A stretch of DNA of 64,000 nt from Parasphingopyxis marina (lineage in GTDB: Bacteria; Pseudomonadota; Alphaproteobacteria; Sphingomonadales; Sphingomonadaceae): NCBI RefSeq assembly GCF_014237875.1, contig NZ_JACJVJ010000001.1, positions 918,501-982,500 on the forward strand. The letters run 5' to 3'. The position numbers and the translations under genes were made by a program. The notes beneath the pieces are model-generated. The model searched no databases and was not told the origin of the DNA. It saw only the letters and a list, made by a program, of their open reading frames with translations. This document shows, piece after piece, positions 49,965-59,779 of the stretch. Every line of letters begins with the position of its first letter. Position 1 is the stretch's first letter.

Positions 49965-52166
49965 TTACCGTTCCATCAATTCGGTGAAGAAGCTGTCGTT
50001 CGCGGTGCGAAGGTCGGCGAGCGATACCGTCGCGCCCGGTAGAGACAGCGCATCGCCGACCGTCGCACCGACCGGCGCGACGAAGATCCCGGCGTCTTTC
50101 GCCCGGGCTACAAGCGCCTCCGGATCGCGCGTCGTCACGACATAGCGGCCCTGGTCTTCGCCGAAGAGGATCGCCGCGGGATTGGGCGCATCGGGCAGGG
50201 TCAACTCGGCGCCGATATCGCCGGCCAGGGCCATTTCGGCCAAGGCGACGAGCGCGCCGCCGTCCGATACGTCATGAACGGCCGTTACCGCCCCATCGGC
50301 CACCAGTGCGCGGACGAAATCGCCATGGCGTTTCTCGATATCCAGGTCGACGGGCGGCGGCGGGCCTTCCTCGCGGCCATGGCATTCGCGCAGCCACAGC
50401 GATTGGCCGACATGACCCGCGCTGTGGCCGATGATGACGATCGCCTCGCCCTCCGCCTTGAACGCTATCGTCGTCATAAGGTCTATGTCGTCTAGCAGGC
50501 CGATGCCGCCGATGGCGGGCGTCGGCAGTACCGGCGTCGCCTTGCCGTCGGCATCGGTCGTCTCGTTGTAGAGCGAGACATTGCCCGAAACGATCGGCAT
50601 ATTGAGCGCCAGGCAGGCTTGCGCCATGCCTTCGATACAGCCGACGAACTGCCCCATGATCTCGGGCTTTTCGGGGTTGCCGAAATTCATGCAGTCGGTC
50701 GTCGCCAGCGGCTTCGCGCCGACCGCGGTGAGGTTGCGATAGCATTCCGCGATCGCCTGTTTGCCGCCTTCGACCGGATCGGCCTTGCAATAGCGCGGCG
50801 TGCAATCGGTGCTGATCGCGAGGCCCTTGCTGGTGCCATGAACGCGGATCACGGCCGCATCGCCGCCCGGGCGCTGGATCGTGTCGGCCATGACCGTGTG
50901 ATCATATTGTTCCCAGATCCAGCGGCGCGAGGCGAGATCGGGCGAGGCCATGAGCGTGAGCAGGTCCGCGCCGATATCGCCGCTTTCGGGAATGTCGGCC
51001 AGCGGAGCCGACGGTTGCGTCGGGACGTGCGGGCGATCGTAATTGGGCGCGTCGGCGGCGAGCGGGCCGAGCGGGATGTCGCAAACGGTTTCGCCCCCGA
51101 AGGTCAGCACCATGTGCCGGGTATCGGTGACCTCGCCGATCACCGCGAAATCCAGTTCCCATTTTTCGAAAATCGCCCGGGCCATGTTTTCGCGGCCGGG
51201 CTTCAGGACCATCAGCATCCGTTCCTGCGATTCCGAGAGCATCATCTCATAGGGCGTCATGCCCTCTTCGCGGCACGGCACCTTGTCCATGTCGAGGATG
51301 ATGCCGACCTCGCCATTGGTCGCCATCTCGACCGACGAGCTGGTGAGCCCCGCCGCGCCCATATCCTGGATAGCGACGATCGCGTCGGACGCCATCAGTT
51401 CGAGGCAGGCCTCGATCAGCAATTTCTCGGTAAAGGGATCGCCGACCTGCACGGTGGGCCGCTTGTCCTCGCTGTCCTCGTCGAACTCGGCGGATGCCAT
51501 GGTCGCGCCGTGGATGCCGTCGCGGCCGGTTTTCGATCCGACATAGACGATCGGATTGCCGACGCCGCTGGCGGCCGAATAGAAGATTTTGTCGGTATCG
51601 GCGATGCCGACCGTCATCGCGTTGACGAGGATGTTGGTGTCATAGGCCGAATGGAAATTCACCTCGCCCCCGACCGTCGGCACGCCGACGCAATTGCCAT
51701 AGCCGCCAATGCCGGAGACAACGCCCGAGACAAGATGGCGCGTCTTGGGATGGTCCGGGCTGCCGAAGCGCAGCGCGTTCATATTGGCGACCGGCCGCGC
51801 GCCCATCGTGAACACGTCGCGCAAAATGCCCCCGACCCCGGTCGCGGCGCCCTGATAGGGCTCGATGTAACTGGGGTGGTTGTGGCTCTCCATCTTGAAG
51901 ATCGCGGCCTGGCCGTCGCCTATATCCACGACGCCCGCATTTTCACCCGGGCCGCAAATCACCTGGGGGCCTGTCGTCGGCAGTTTCTTCAGGTGGCGGC
52001 GCGAACTTTTATAGCTGCAATGCTCGGACCACATGACCGAGAAGATGCCGAGTTCGACGATATTGGGTTCGCGATCCAGCGCGGCGAGGATGCGTTCATA
52101 TTCGTCGGGATTGAGACCATGCTCGGCGACGATTTCGGGGGTGATCGCAGGGGAAGAATCGGCCAT
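49965..52166 (-). CDS. purL: Phosphoribosylformylglycinamidine synthase subunit PurL
   Basis: PurL makes FGAM from FGAR in purine synthesis, working with PurS and PurQ. The 733-residue length and motifs, such as [18 protein letters not shown] near the N-terminus, [12 protein letters not shown] and [17 protein letters not shown], identify the small-PurL type common in alphaproteobacteria. purS and purQ are not in the window. The ATG is at 52166. Upstream is a lipoprotein gene 61 bp away. Confidence 0.97.
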   Translation of the reverse strand: MADSSPAITPEIVAEHGLNPDEYERILAALDREPNIVELGIFSVMWSEHCSYKSSRRHLKKLPTTGPQVICGPGENAGVVDIGDGQAAIFKMESHNHPSYIEPYQGAATGVGGILRDVFTMGARPVANMNALRFGSPDHPKTRHLVSGVVSGIGGYGNCVGVPTVGGEVNFHSAYDTNILVNAMTVGIADTDKIFYSAASGVGNPIVYVGSKTGRDGIHGATMASAEFDEDSEDKRPTVQVGDPFTEKLLIEACLELMASDAIVAIQDMGAAGLTSSSVEMATNGEVGIILDMDKVPCREEGMTPYEMMLSESQERMLMVLKPGRENMARAIFEKWELDFAVIGEVTDTRHMVLTFGGETVCDIPLGPLAADAPNYDRPHVPTQPSAPLADIPESGDIGADLLTLMASPDLASRRWIWEQYDHTVMADTIQRPGGDAAVIRVHGTSKGLAISTDCTPRYCKADPVEGGKQAIAECYRNLTAVGAKPLATTDCMNFGNPEKPEIMGQFVGCIEGMAQACLALNMPIVSGNVSLYNETTDADGKATPVLPTPAIGGIGLLDDIDLMTTIAFKAEGEAIVIIGHSAGHVGQSLWLRECHGREEGPPPPVDLDIEKRHGDFVRALVADGAVTAVHDVSDGGALVALAEMALAGDIGAELTLPDAPNPAAILFGEDQGRYVVTTRDPEALVARAKDAGIFVAPVGATVGDALSLPGATVSLADLRTANDSFFTELMER

Positions 52167-52227
52167 GCGCGCGCGATAGCCGAGGCTCCGGCGACGCGCC
52201 AGTCCCGTTATCCCCGATCCGCCGTTG

Positions 52228-53310
52228 CTAGTTGATCGTCAGGGTCGAGGGCGAGCGTTCGAGCGCGTCGCTGGCCGTCTGCAGGGCGATCAGCTGGGTG
52301 ATCAGGCTGATCACCTGGCTCGATCGGTTGCGCGGCCGCTGGCCGGGATTGGCCGGTTCGACGAAAAAGCTCTGCCCCTCGTGCGAGACGTGGATCGCAT
52401 GGCCGCCGGCCGGCGCGCTGTTCGGCACGCGGAAGACGATGTCGCCGCCCGGGGTGCGCATTTCCCCGCCGCCCGATCGCAGGATTTCGCCCAGATAATA
52501 GATCACGCCCTCCACCGAACGCAGCTCGTAATCGTCGGGCGAGAGCGCCGTCACGGCGCAGCCGGTGAGGCGCGAGGAACCCGAAAGCGTGATGTTCAGC
52601 GTTTGCTGGGAGCGCTGGAAGACGTCGAAAATCGCCTTGCCCTCATCGTCCCGCCGCACCGTCACCCGGTAATCGTCGGTAAGATTTTCAAGCACCATGC
52701 CGAGGCTTGTCGCCTGATCCGCGCCCATGCTGATGATCGGTTCGTTGGTGTTGCCGCCATCGGTCGTTTCGAAGCCGAGGCCGAAGGTCTGGTCGGGATC
52801 GAGATAGAGACGGTCCGGATTGCGGTCTTCGTCGCCCCGAAGATCGTTATAATAGGTGATGCCGCCGCAGGAGACGCTCTCGACGAGCAGGGCCGCGAGC
52901 AGGTTTTCGTTCCACCCCTGGCTGAGGAACAGCGCCACGACATTGGGCTCCACAGGCCGCAGGATGCCGGTCGCGAAATCCGCGGTGTTGAGCGGGATGA
53001 TCTGGAAGCTGGGCGCGGATCGCACCGAAACCCCGATTTCCGCACCGCCGTCGATATCGTCGATAATGCCGCTGAGATCCGCCCCTGCCGTTCCCTCGAT
53101 AGCCAGATTTCCACTGACTGAGCTGAGCGCCGAATAATGGGTCGGCTCGCCGCGGCTGGCGCGCACGATGTTGAGCAGGATCATCTCGTTCGATGTGTCC
53201 GCGATAACCCGGTTATAGTCGGTGGCGAATTCCGTCATCGGCGTCCGCATCGAGGCGCAGCCGGTAAGCGTGGTGGCCATGGCCGCTGCGGCGGCAATCC
53301 AGTGTTTCAT
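52228..53310 (-). CDS. Orphan lipoprotein
   Basis: The 360-residue protein has a signal sequence with the lipobox LTGC (Cys18), so it should be membrane-anchored in the cell envelope. The mature part starts [31 protein letters not shown] and includes a predicted beta-rich middle part with [21 protein letters not shown] do not recognise a named family, though the N-terminal region looks conserved in form. It is 61 bp from purL on the same strand, behind a terminator that ends the upstream gene. Confidence 0.7.
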   Translation of the reverse strand: MKHWIAAAAAMATTLTGCASMRTPMTEFATDYNRVIADTSNEMILLNIVRASRGEPTHYSALSSVSGNLAIEGTAGADLSGIIDDIDGGAEIGVSVRSAPSFQIIPLNTADFATGILRPVEPNVVALFLSQGWNENLLAALLVESVSCGGITYYNDLRGDEDRNPDRLYLDPDQTFGLGFETTDGGNTNEPIISMGADQATSLGMVLENLTDDYRVTVRRDDEGKAIFDVFQRSQQTLNITLSGSSRLTGCAVTALSPDDYELRSVEGVIYYLGEILRSGGGEMRTPGGDIVFRVPNSAPAGGHAIHVSHEGQSFFVEPANPGQRPRNRSSQVISLITQLIALQTASDALERSPSTLTIN

Positions 53311-53381
53311 CGATCAGCCCCTCTTTTTCCCGCTCTCGATCTAGAACGGGGGGAGGGGCCAAGGCAAGCGCTGCGCCCATG

Positions 53382-53416
53382 AAAAAGGGGCCGGCGGCGA
53401 AAACGCTACCGGCCCC
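53382..53416 (-). terminator. Intrinsic terminator after the small lipoprotein gene
   Basis: On the minus strand GGGGCCGG (53416-53409) pairs with CCGGCCCC (53394-53387) and is followed by five T residues (53386-53382). It ends the unit made of the TIR, proline-rich and small lipoprotein genes before the next lipoprotein gene. Confidence 0.8.
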
Positions 53417-53440
53417 GATGAAAGGTTTGAAACGAACGGG

Positions 53441-53872
53441 TTAGGCGTTGCAGCGCTGCAAGCTTCCGCCCGGCCGGGCAAACTGGATGCTCGGTGCATC
53501 GCTGGCGCCGACGACCCGGTAGCCTTCGCCGGCATAGCTCGGCACGGCCGGGGCTTCGGCGGCTTCTTCGCCGTCTTCTGCCGTGGCTTCGTTGGGAAGA
53601 AGGGTCTCGGGACCGGTTTCGTCGAGCCGGACACCGACCTGCGTGTCGTTGGTGTAGAAGCTGACATGGACGAGGCTGTTGTCGGCGCAGCGGAAGCTGG
53701 TTTCGCGGACGCGCATCGGCGGGAGTTCCGCCGGATCGAGCGCCGCGATTTCGTCGGCGTTCGGATCGGCCATGCCGCCGACAACTTCGGGTTCTTGGGA
53801 CTCGCCGCAAGCGGCAAGGGTGAGGAGCGCCGCTAGGGATGCGGCAGCGAGGGGGGTTTTTGATATGTGCAT
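53441..53872 (-). CDS. Small lipoprotein, function unknown
   Basis: From ATG 53872 the protein has 143 residues with a signal sequence and lipobox LAAC (Cys22). The mature part contains two more cysteines around FRCADNSLVHVSF and near the C-terminus (QRCNA), which could form a disulfide, an acidic Ala/Glu stretch in between and a membrane-distal strand pattern resembling MliC-like or C-type lysozyme inhibitor lipoproteins (FRCADNS...VHVSFY). That similarity is a guess. A terminator follows at 53382-53416. Confidence 0.65.
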   Translation of the reverse strand: MHISKTPLAAASLAALLTLAACGESQEPEVVGGMADPNADEIAALDPAELPPMRVRETSFRCADNSLVHVSFYTNDTQVGVRLDETGPETLLPNEATAEDGEEAAEAPAVPSYAGEGYRVVGASDAPSIQFARPGGSLQRCNA

Positions 53873-53966
53873 AGTAGCTGCGCTTCTCGCGGCTGCAGCA
53901 AAATTCGTCAACACTGTTTTTATGACGTTTCGATGACCATGCGTTCAGCTTCGACGACCGGGGGAC

Positions 53967-54635
53967 TCAGAAGTTCCCGTTCGTACCCGGTACCCGGTCC
54001 CGCGGCGGATCGTTCGGCGTGCGCGGCGGATTCGGGGACGGATTCTGCGGCAGCCGGCCGATAATGCCGGGGTCGGTCTGGGGGACGCTCGGTACCCGGA
54101 CCGGGCCATTGCCGGGGCGGACCGGTATGTAAACCGGTTCGGAATTGCTGCCGGGCTGGGGAAGACCGCCCGGATAAGTCGTGTTGCGGCGCGGAGGACG
54201 CGCCGGTTCGGGCGGGAGCTCGCTCTGCGGTTCGCGGGGCGCCCGAACTTCTGGCGCTGTGGGGCGCGGGGAAGGACGGCGAACCTGCGCCGTATCCGGG
54301 CGCTGCGTGGGCCGCGTGGTCGGGGCAGCCGTCCGGACGGCCGGCTCTGGCGGGAGAGGCTCGACTTCGGGCGGCAAGGGCTGTTCCTCAACCGGCACCG
54401 GTTCGAGAACGGCGATGTCGGCAGTATCCTCTCGCACAGGCGCGGTGGTCAGCTCGTCCAGCTGCGCGCGCAGCGAATCGCGCTCGGCCTGCAGATCGGC
54501 GACATAGAAGGCGGCCCATCCGGTTGCGCTCAGTGCGATCAGGGTCGCAAGGAGCTGCGCGATCAGCAGCAGCCACGCGCTGCGGACGAAACGGCGGACA
54601 TTGGGCCCCATGGGCGCGCGGCGTGTATCGGTCAT
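53967..54635 (-). CDS. Proline-rich single-pass membrane protein coupled to the TIR gene
   Basis: The 222-residue protein starts MTDTRRAPMG. Residues 19-46 form one transmembrane segment, followed by a short coiled coil (about 47-62) and a long Pro/Arg/Glu-rich disordered region to the C-terminus (PVPVEEQPLPPEVEPLPPEP, later PNPPRTPNDPP). No folded domain is visible. The start overlaps the TIR stop by 4 bp, so the two are translated together. The role is unknown; a spanning linker or partner-binding tail is plausible. Confidence 0.7.
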   Translation of the reverse strand: MTDTRRAPMGPNVRRFVRSAWLLLIAQLLATLIALSATGWAAFYVADLQAERDSLRAQLDELTTAPVREDTADIAVLEPVPVEEQPLPPEVEPLPPEPAVRTAAPTTRPTQRPDTAQVRRPSPRPTAPEVRAPREPQSELPPEPARPPRRNTTYPGGLPQPGSNSEPVYIPVRPGNGPVRVPSVPQTDPGIIGRLPQNPSPNPPRTPNDPPRDRVPGTNGNF

Positions 54636-55288
54636 GATTGCCTCGATGCGAGAGCGGTTCGGGTGAATTTCCAAAAAACGAGCACGGACCCCAGAAGAGC
54701 GGCGCCAAAGCCCGCCAGGCTCACCGTGCGGTAAAGCCCGAGCTCGACCAGATCTTGCCCCAGCAATATGGTAAGCGCCGAGATCAGCGTGGTCAGCAGG
54801 ACGAGCCCGAAGCCGATGGTCGCGACCGGGCCGAGGCCCTGCAGCCGCTGCGCGAGTTCGGGCGCGGCGCCGGCAGCGTTTTCGAAGTCCGCGACTTCGC
54901 GGCCCGTCATCACGCCGACCCGGCCTTCGAGTTCGCTCCATTCCCGGGACTGGCGCGATCCGTTCCAGCCGGCAAAGGGGATCATGTGCAGCACGTTGAA
55001 GGGCAGCGGCATCCGGCTTTCGTCGAGCCGGATCTGGACCAGCTTGTCATGGTCGAGCGCTTCGCTCGCCTCGGCGCGGACCCAGAGCGATTCCTTGGCC
55101 TGCTCGGACCAGCAGACGACGACGCTCTTGGTTTCGGCGAGCGCCTTTTCGATCTTCAGCGCATAGTTATCGCCGGCCTTGAGGGCGGTATCCCACCACA
55201 GGCTGTAGCCGCTATCGGTGATACCGTCGGCGACTTGCCGAACGCGATCCCGGTTCTTGCGGGCGTAGGAGATAAATACGTCTGTCAT
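54632..55288 (-). CDS. TIR-domain protein with two C-terminal transmembrane segments
   Basis: The 218-residue protein has a TIR domain in residues 1 to about 115: VFISYAR (4-10), the WWDT motif (31-34), and SLWVRAE (67-73) with Glu73 at the place of the catalytic Glu of TIR NAD-hydrolases. Hydrophobic helices at about 153-175 and 186-206 anchor it in the membrane. Bacterial TIR proteins can cleave NAD or make cyclic ADP-ribose signals in antiphage defence; here no usual defence partner is adjacent. The next gene, a proline-rich membrane protein, overlaps its stop by 4 bp. Confidence 0.85.
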   Translation of the reverse strand: MTDVFISYARKNRDRVRQVADGITDSGYSLWWDTALKAGDNYALKIEKALAETKSVVVCWSEQAKESLWVRAEASEALDHDKLVQIRLDESRMPLPFNVLHMIPFAGWNGSRQSREWSELEGRVGVMTGREVADFENAAGAAPELAQRLQGLGPVATIGFGLVLLTTLISALTILLGQDLVELGLYRTVSLAGFGAALLGSVLVFWKFTRTALASRQS

Positions 55289-55337
55289 CTGCCTTTCTCC
55301 AGTGGGGCCATCGCCCCGCTATCTGGAAGGCATAGTC

Positions 55338-55847
55338 TCACCGACCCCGATTCGCGGCTATGTCGCCGATCACAGCCCAGCGCGAAATCTTCTCGGCGAT
55401 CGGCATCGCGGCATAGGCCGGGCTTGAGGAAGGTAGGTCTATAAGTTCGATATCGCCGGATATTTCTGCGAGTTGGCGGCGGCCCGCGATCGCCGATTTG
55501 CGGCCGTTAAACGCAATGGCGCGCAGCCTCGGCAGCGACCGCGCAAGCGCGGTGAGATCGTTGACGCGTTCGGCGCGAATCGCGCTGTCGAGGCTGCCGG
55601 AACGATGGGCATCGGCGATCACATCCCACAGACCGATATGATGGGTCAGCAGCACCGCGAGCCGCGCTTCATAAGCCAGCGCCCGCAGATCGGCTCCGAT
55701 CGCCTCGCCGACCAGCTCCCAGAAGCGGTTTTGCGGGTGCGCATAATATTGCCGCTGCCGCAGCGATTCTTCGCCCGGCAGGCTGCCGAGGATCAGGACG
55801 CGGGTGCCTCCGTCGGTGACGGGCGGGAAGGAAGACTTGCGCTGCAT
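55338..55847 (-). CDS. DNA-deoxyinosine glycosylase / UDG superfamily
   Basis: The 169-residue protein from ATG 55847 has the family signature LGSLPGEESLRQRQYYAHPQNRFWELVGEAIG and a second loop near FNGRKSA. This pattern matches the hypoxanthine (deoxyinosine) DNA glycosylases of the uracil-DNA glycosylase superfamily. It should start repair of deaminated adenine. The reading frame is open far upstream, but that is antisense to cysK and has no conserved start. It is the second member of this superfamily in the window. Confidence 0.8.
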   Translation of the reverse strand: MQRKSSFPPVTDGGTRVLILGSLPGEESLRQRQYYAHPQNRFWELVGEAIGADLRALAYEARLAVLLTHHIGLWDVIADAHRSGSLDSAIRAERVNDLTALARSLPRLRAIAFNGRKSAIAGRRQLAEISGDIELIDLPSSSPAYAAMPIAEKISRWAVIGDIAANRGR

Positions 55848-56039
55848 GGCAAGAGGATGCGGCGGGGACGGGGAGCGATCAAGGGCGCGAGCGGCGTCGC
55901 CGACCCAATACCGGCCGTTTGCGAGCAATGAGGCAACGTCCGCTTTCCACCCATTGCCGACACTCACCCATCCCCCCCTTTCCGCCACCCAAGCCAAGAT
56001 TGCTTGCCCCGCGAAACCCGCCTCGGCTAAGCCTGCGCC

Positions 56040-57035
56040 ATGACGATTGTTCCCTATGCACTCGGCCTGATCGGCAATACGCCTCTCGTTCGCCTCAAGG
56101 GGCCGTCCGAGGAGACGGGCTGCGAAATTCTGGGCAAATGCGAATTCGCCAATCCCGGCGGATCGGTGAAGGATCGCCCAGCGCTGTTCATTGTCGAGGA
56201 TGCCGAGGAAAAGGGACTGCTCCAGCCCGGCGGCACGATCGTCGAGGGCACGGCGGGCAATACCGGGATCGGGCTGGCGCTCGTCGCCAATGCCAAGGGC
56301 TACAAGTCGATCATCGTGATGCCCGACACGCAGAGCAAGGAAAAGATGGATACGCTGCGCGCACTTGGCGCGGAACTCGTCCTTGTTCCCGCCGCCCCCT
56401 ATTCCAGCCCCTGCCATTTCGTCCACCAGTCGCGCCGGATTGCCGAGGAAACAGAAAATGCGCTCTGGGCCAACCAGTTCGACAATACGGCGAACCGCCT
56501 GGCCCATATCAAGACGACGGCCAAGGAGATCTGGGAGCAGACCGGGGGCCAGGTCGATGGCTTTACCTGCGCGGTCGGCACCGGCGGCACGCTCGCCGGC
56601 GTCGCGATGGGGCTGAAGGAATTTTCCGAGGACGTGACGATCGCGCTTTCCGATCCCCATGGCGCCGCGCTGTACGAATATTATGCCCATGGCGAGCTCA
56701 AGGCCGAGGGTTCCTCGGTTGCCGAAGGCATCGGCCAGGGCCGGATCACCGCCAATCTCGAGGGTGCGCCGATCGATACCCAATATCGGATTTCGGATGC
56801 CGAAGGGCTCGCCTGGGTTCACCGCCTGCTCGGCGAAGAGGGGCTGTGCCTCGGCCTGTCCTCGGGCATCAACGTCGCCGGCGCTATCGAACTGGCGAGA
56901 AAGCTGGGCCCGGGTAAGACCATTGTCACGATCCTCTGCGATAGCGGCCTTCGCTATCTTTCCACGCTGTACAATCCGGAATGGCTGGCCGAAAAAGGGC
57001 TCGCAATTCCGCCCTGGCTTGCCGAGGAGGAGTAG
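56040..57035 (+). CDS. cysK: Cysteine synthase A
   Basis: CysK makes cysteine from O-acetylserine and sulfide using pyridoxal phosphate. The 331 residues include NPGGSVKDRPALF with the PLP lysine, the phosphate-binding EGTAGNTGIGLA loop and the GTGGTLAGVAMGLKE segment. It directly abuts the next gene: the stop TAG at 57033-57035 is followed by that gene's GTG. It is divergent from the glycosylase gene. Confidence 0.96.
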   Translation: MTIVPYALGLIGNTPLVRLKGPSEETGCEILGKCEFANPGGSVKDRPALFIVEDAEEKGLLQPGGTIVEGTAGNTGIGLALVANAKGYKSIIVMPDTQSKEKMDTLRALGAELVLVPAAPYSSPCHFVHQSRRIAEETENALWANQFDNTANRLAHIKTTAKEIWEQTGGQVDGFTCAVGTGGTLAGVAMGLKEFSEDVTIALSDPHGAALYEYYAHGELKAEGSSVAEGIGQGRITANLEGAPIDTQYRISDAEGLAWVHRLLGEEGLCLGLSSGINVAGAIELARKLGPGKTIVTILCDSGLRYLSTLYNPEWLAEKGLAIPPWLAEEE

Positions 57036-57374
57036 GTGGCCGAAATACCGGTCGACAGGATAGTCGATCCCGTAGCCGAAGCGCGCCAAGAGCGCATGAA
57101 CCGTATCCGTATCGGCGCGACGGGCCTTGCCGTCATCATTCTGGTCGTGCTGCTGGCCGCGACCTTCTCCGGAACCGCGAGCAACGAACCCGAGCTCACG
57201 CCCGAGGCGATTGCCGAACATGCCGCCGAAGACGAAAATCCCGCAGCGGACGAATTGCCGCCGCCGCAGGAGCCGCTCGCCGAGCTCGGGGTCGCGCCGA
57301 GCACCGGGCCGGTCGAGACACCCACCGGAACGCCCGCGGAACCCGGTGCCGGCGGCGACTCGCCCGCCAACTGA
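57036..57374 (+). CDS. Small single-pass membrane protein after cysK
   Basis: GTG 57036 starts immediately after the cysK stop and opens 112 residues: a short cytosolic head (AEIPVDRIVDPVAEARQERM), one transmembrane segment (about 25-43) and a Pro/Glu/Ala-rich tail (LTPEAIAEHAAEDE, then PAEPGAGGDSPAN). No family is recognised. The zero-base junction suggests coupled translation, but no functional link to cysteine synthesis is evident. Confidence 0.6.
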   Translation: MAEIPVDRIVDPVAEARQERMNRIRIGATGLAVIILVVLLAATFSGTASNEPELTPEAIAEHAAEDENPAADELPPPQEPLAELGVAPSTGPVETPTGTPAEPGAGGDSPAN

Positions 57375-57699
57375 TTCGCCCGATCGTTAACGATTGCCCG
57401 CCGCGCGCCGATTTCCGCGCGCGAAAGCGGCCCCCCGCGCGCGGTTCGGCCGCCCGGATTTCGCCGAAAACAAAGAAAGAACAACGGCTGAATTCGGCGG
57501 CTCTCATAGCGCGCTTTGGCAGGAAGTGGGATCAAATCCCTTAAAATACCCATAAAATGGTATTGATACCCAAGGTTAACATTGATACGCCAAATCCCCG
57601 GAAGAGCGGGGCAGGGCATTCCCAGCATCTCCAAGGTTTGCGCCGGACCATGCGGTTTCGGCGACGGGGAAGCTTTGCGCCGCGAATAGAGGGACCGGC
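57375..57699 (+). promoter_or_regulatory. mraZ upstream region with TGGG repeats and a 12-bp palindrome
   Basis: This 325-bp gap contains no supported gene. ATCGTTAACGAT at 57383-57394 is a perfect palindrome. At 57527-57572 two TGGGT boxes on the minus strand (57548-57552 and 57568-57572) are 20 bp apart, with GGGAT-CAA-ATCCC at 57528-57540 next to them; TGGG repeats at 10-bp multiples are the MraZ binding pattern. A promoter for the dcw cluster is expected in the AT-rich part, 57541-57600, but no convincing -35/-10 pair was found. Confidence 0.45.
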
Positions 57700-58230
57700 G
57701 TGGATTTTTTCATTCCTTTTGGCGGACAGGCGCTCAACGCGGTCGACGCTAAGGGCCGCGTGTCGCTTCCTGCCGATCTCCGCACGACGGTAGAGCGCCG
57801 CGCCGCGCTTGGCCGCGACAACGGCCTGCCGGTCGACGACAAGGTCCTGCACATCGCCGAAGACGAGGAACTGCCCTGCCTCGTCGGCTTCGACGAGACC
57901 GAGCAGTTCAACCTTGCCCGCCGCCTGCAGGAGCTGCGCGCCGCAGACCCGGTGTCGAGCGGCCGCAAGAGCCTGGTCCGCCGCGACCGGGGCACCGAAA
58001 CCTTCGCGCCCGCACAGCGCGTCGTGTTCGACAAGGCGGGGCGGATGGTGCTTCCCTCCTTCCTGCGCGATTTCGCGGACATCGGCGATTTCGCCTTCTT
58101 CACCGGCAATGGCGACAATTTCGATATCTGGTCGCCCCGGCGCGCCCATGCCCATTTCACGGCGATCGGGGAGGGGCGGCTTGTCCGCATCCTCGATTAT
58201 CTCTGCAAGGAAAAGGGGCTGAAGCTGTGA
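57700..58230 (+). CDS. mraZ: Transcriptional regulator MraZ
   Basis: MraZ is an AbrB-like ring-shaped repressor of the dcw cluster. The 176-residue protein has two swapped-hairpin halves with the [11 protein letters not shown] and [12 protein letters not shown] motifs. It is slightly longer than the E. coli protein because of a longer middle linker. It starts at GTG 57700 and its end overlaps rsmH by 4 bp (GTGA). The upstream TGGG repeats are consistent with autorepression. Confidence 0.94.
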   Translation: MDFFIPFGGQALNAVDAKGRVSLPADLRTTVERRAALGRDNGLPVDDKVLHIAEDEELPCLVGFDETEQFNLARRLQELRAADPVSSGRKSLVRRDRGTETFAPAQRVVFDKAGRMVLPSFLRDFADIGDFAFFTGNGDNFDIWSPRRAHAHFTAIGEGRLVRILDYLCKEKGLKL

Positions 58231-59204
58231 ACGCCGCGGTCGATTCCCGCCATGCGCCGGTGCTGCTCGACGAGGTGATCGCCGCGCTCGACCTCGCCGT
58301 CGACGAGATTCACGTCGACGCGACCTTCGGGGCCGGCGGCTATACCCGGGCGATGCTCTCCAGCGGCGCGAAGATCTATGCCTTCGACCGCGATCCCGAT
58401 GCGATTGCGGAGGGCGCTGCGCTGGTCGCGGAAAGCGATGGCCGGCTCGAACTCGTTGCGCGCCGCTTCTCGGAAATGCGCGACGCGCTCTCCGAACGCG
58501 GCGTCGAGCAGGTCGATGGCGTCGCGATGGATATCGGCGTTTCCTCGATGCAGCTCGACCGCGCCGAACGCGGTTTCTCCTTCCAGGCCGAAGGGCCGCT
58601 CGACATGCGGATGGAACAGGACGGCGAAAGCGCCGCCGATTTCCTCAACACCGCGGACGAGGCGATCATCGCCGACATCATCTACGCCTATGGCGAGGAA
58701 CGCCGTTCGCGCCGCATCGCGCACGCGATCGTCGAGGCACGGCCCATCGAAACCACGAGCCAGCTGGCCGCGATCGTTCGCAAGGCCGTCGGCTACAAGC
58801 CGTATGGATCCAAGGGTGCGAACAAAGACCCTGCCACCCGCACCTTCCAGGCGATCCGCATCCACCTCAATCGCGAGCTCGACGAGTTGCGCGACGGATT
58901 GGCGGCAGCCGAAGCCGTGCTCGCTCCCGGCGGGCGGCTGGCCGTGGTGACCTTTCACAGCCTCGAAGACAGGATCGTCAAACAGTTCTTGCGCGAACGC
59001 GGCGGGCAGATGCCCGGCGGCTCGCGCCATCTGCCCGAGGCGGCGCACAACGCGCCGCCCGCCAGTTTCGACAAGCCGGCCAAGCCCATACGCCCTGCCC
59101 AGGCCGAGCTCGATCGAAACCCGCGTGCCCGCTCCGCCACCTTGCGGAGCGCGCGGCGCAACGGGGCCCCGCCCTGGCCGGCCGCAAGGAGAGCGTCAGT
59201 ATGA
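58227..59204 (+). CDS. rsmH: 16S rRNA (cytosine-1402 N4) methyltransferase
   Basis: RsmH methylates C1402 of 16S rRNA in the P site. The 325-residue protein has the SAM-binding motif [15 protein letters not shown], the [13 protein letters not shown] segment and the C-terminal [18 protein letters not shown]. It starts at GTG 58227 overlapping mraZ by 4 bp, and ends overlapping ftsL by 4 bp. Confidence 0.97.
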   Translation: MNAAVDSRHAPVLLDEVIAALDLAVDEIHVDATFGAGGYTRAMLSSGAKIYAFDRDPDAIAEGAALVAESDGRLELVARRFSEMRDALSERGVEQVDGVAMDIGVSSMQLDRAERGFSFQAEGPLDMRMEQDGESAADFLNTADEAIIADIIYAYGEERRSRRIAHAIVEARPIETTSQLAAIVRKAVGYKPYGSKGANKDPATRTFQAIRIHLNRELDELRDGLAAAEAVLAPGGRLAVVTFHSLEDRIVKQFLRERGGQMPGGSRHLPEAAHNAPPASFDKPAKPIRPAQAELDRNPRARSATLRSARRNGAPPWPAARRASV

Positions 59205-59779
59205 CCATCACCCGCAAATTCCGTTCCGTCACCTGGGCCGCCGCCGTCGCCACCGCAGCGCTGAGCTGCTACCTGATCTCGCACCGGGTATCGGCCGAGC
59301 GCAACGCGCTGGAAGAGGTCGAGCGCGATATCGCGTTGGCGCGCGAGGATATCCTGGCGCTCAATACCGAATTCGAAACCCGCAGCCGGATGAGCCAGAT
59401 CGAACGCTGGAACCGGTATGATTTCGAGCTGACTTCCCCGGACGCCGCGCAGTTTCTCGACGGCGAATTCCAGCTTGCGAGCCTGATCCGCGACGGGGTT
59501 CGGGATTCCGGCGATGTCCGGCTCGTTTCCGCGGAGGACGAGGGCGAAACCGAAGATCGCCGCGTCGACGAGGAGGTTTTCGAGCCTGCCGACCCCGACA
59601 CCCTCGAAACGCCGCGCATCCGCAATGCCTCCTATCTCGTGCCGGGCGACAATGCCGCGCGGGCGCGCAGCCAGCGCATTGCCTTTCTCGACGATCGCTT
59701 TCGCGGCGACATAGCCGGCCGCGCCGCCGCCGAACGTCGGCCGGCCGAAAACCAGCGGGAGGGCGCCGCGGAGGAATGA
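59201..59779 (+). CDS. ftsL: FtsL-like cell division protein
   Basis: The 192-residue protein has one transmembrane segment at about residues 9-27, a coiled coil (residues 30-55, [20 protein letters not shown]) and a long C-terminal region, matching the FtsL layout in the dcw cluster between rsmH and ftsI. FtsL forms a complex with FtsB and FtsQ that activates FtsW and FtsI. The C-terminal part is Glu/Arg-rich and longer than in E. coli (121 residues). The symbol rests on position and topology. Both junctions are 4-bp ATGA overlaps. Confidence 0.8.
   Translation: MTITRKFRSVTWAAAVATAALSCYLISHRVSAERNALEEVERDIALAREDILALNTEFETRSRMSQIERWNRYDFELTSPDAAQFLDGEFQLASLIRDGVRDSGDVRLVSAEDEGETEDRRVDEEVFEPADPDTLETPRIRNASYLVPGDNAARARSQRIAFLDDRFRGDIAGRAAAERRPAENQREGAAEE

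Noticed and set aside
50619-52235. Open frame on the plus strand opposite purL
   Set aside because: Antisense shadow of purL; translation is His/Arg/Asp-rich without motifs.
55848-57221. Upstream in-frame extension of the deoxyinosine glycosylase
   Set aside because: It runs antisense through cysK and beyond; the conserved enzyme begins at MQRKSS (55847).
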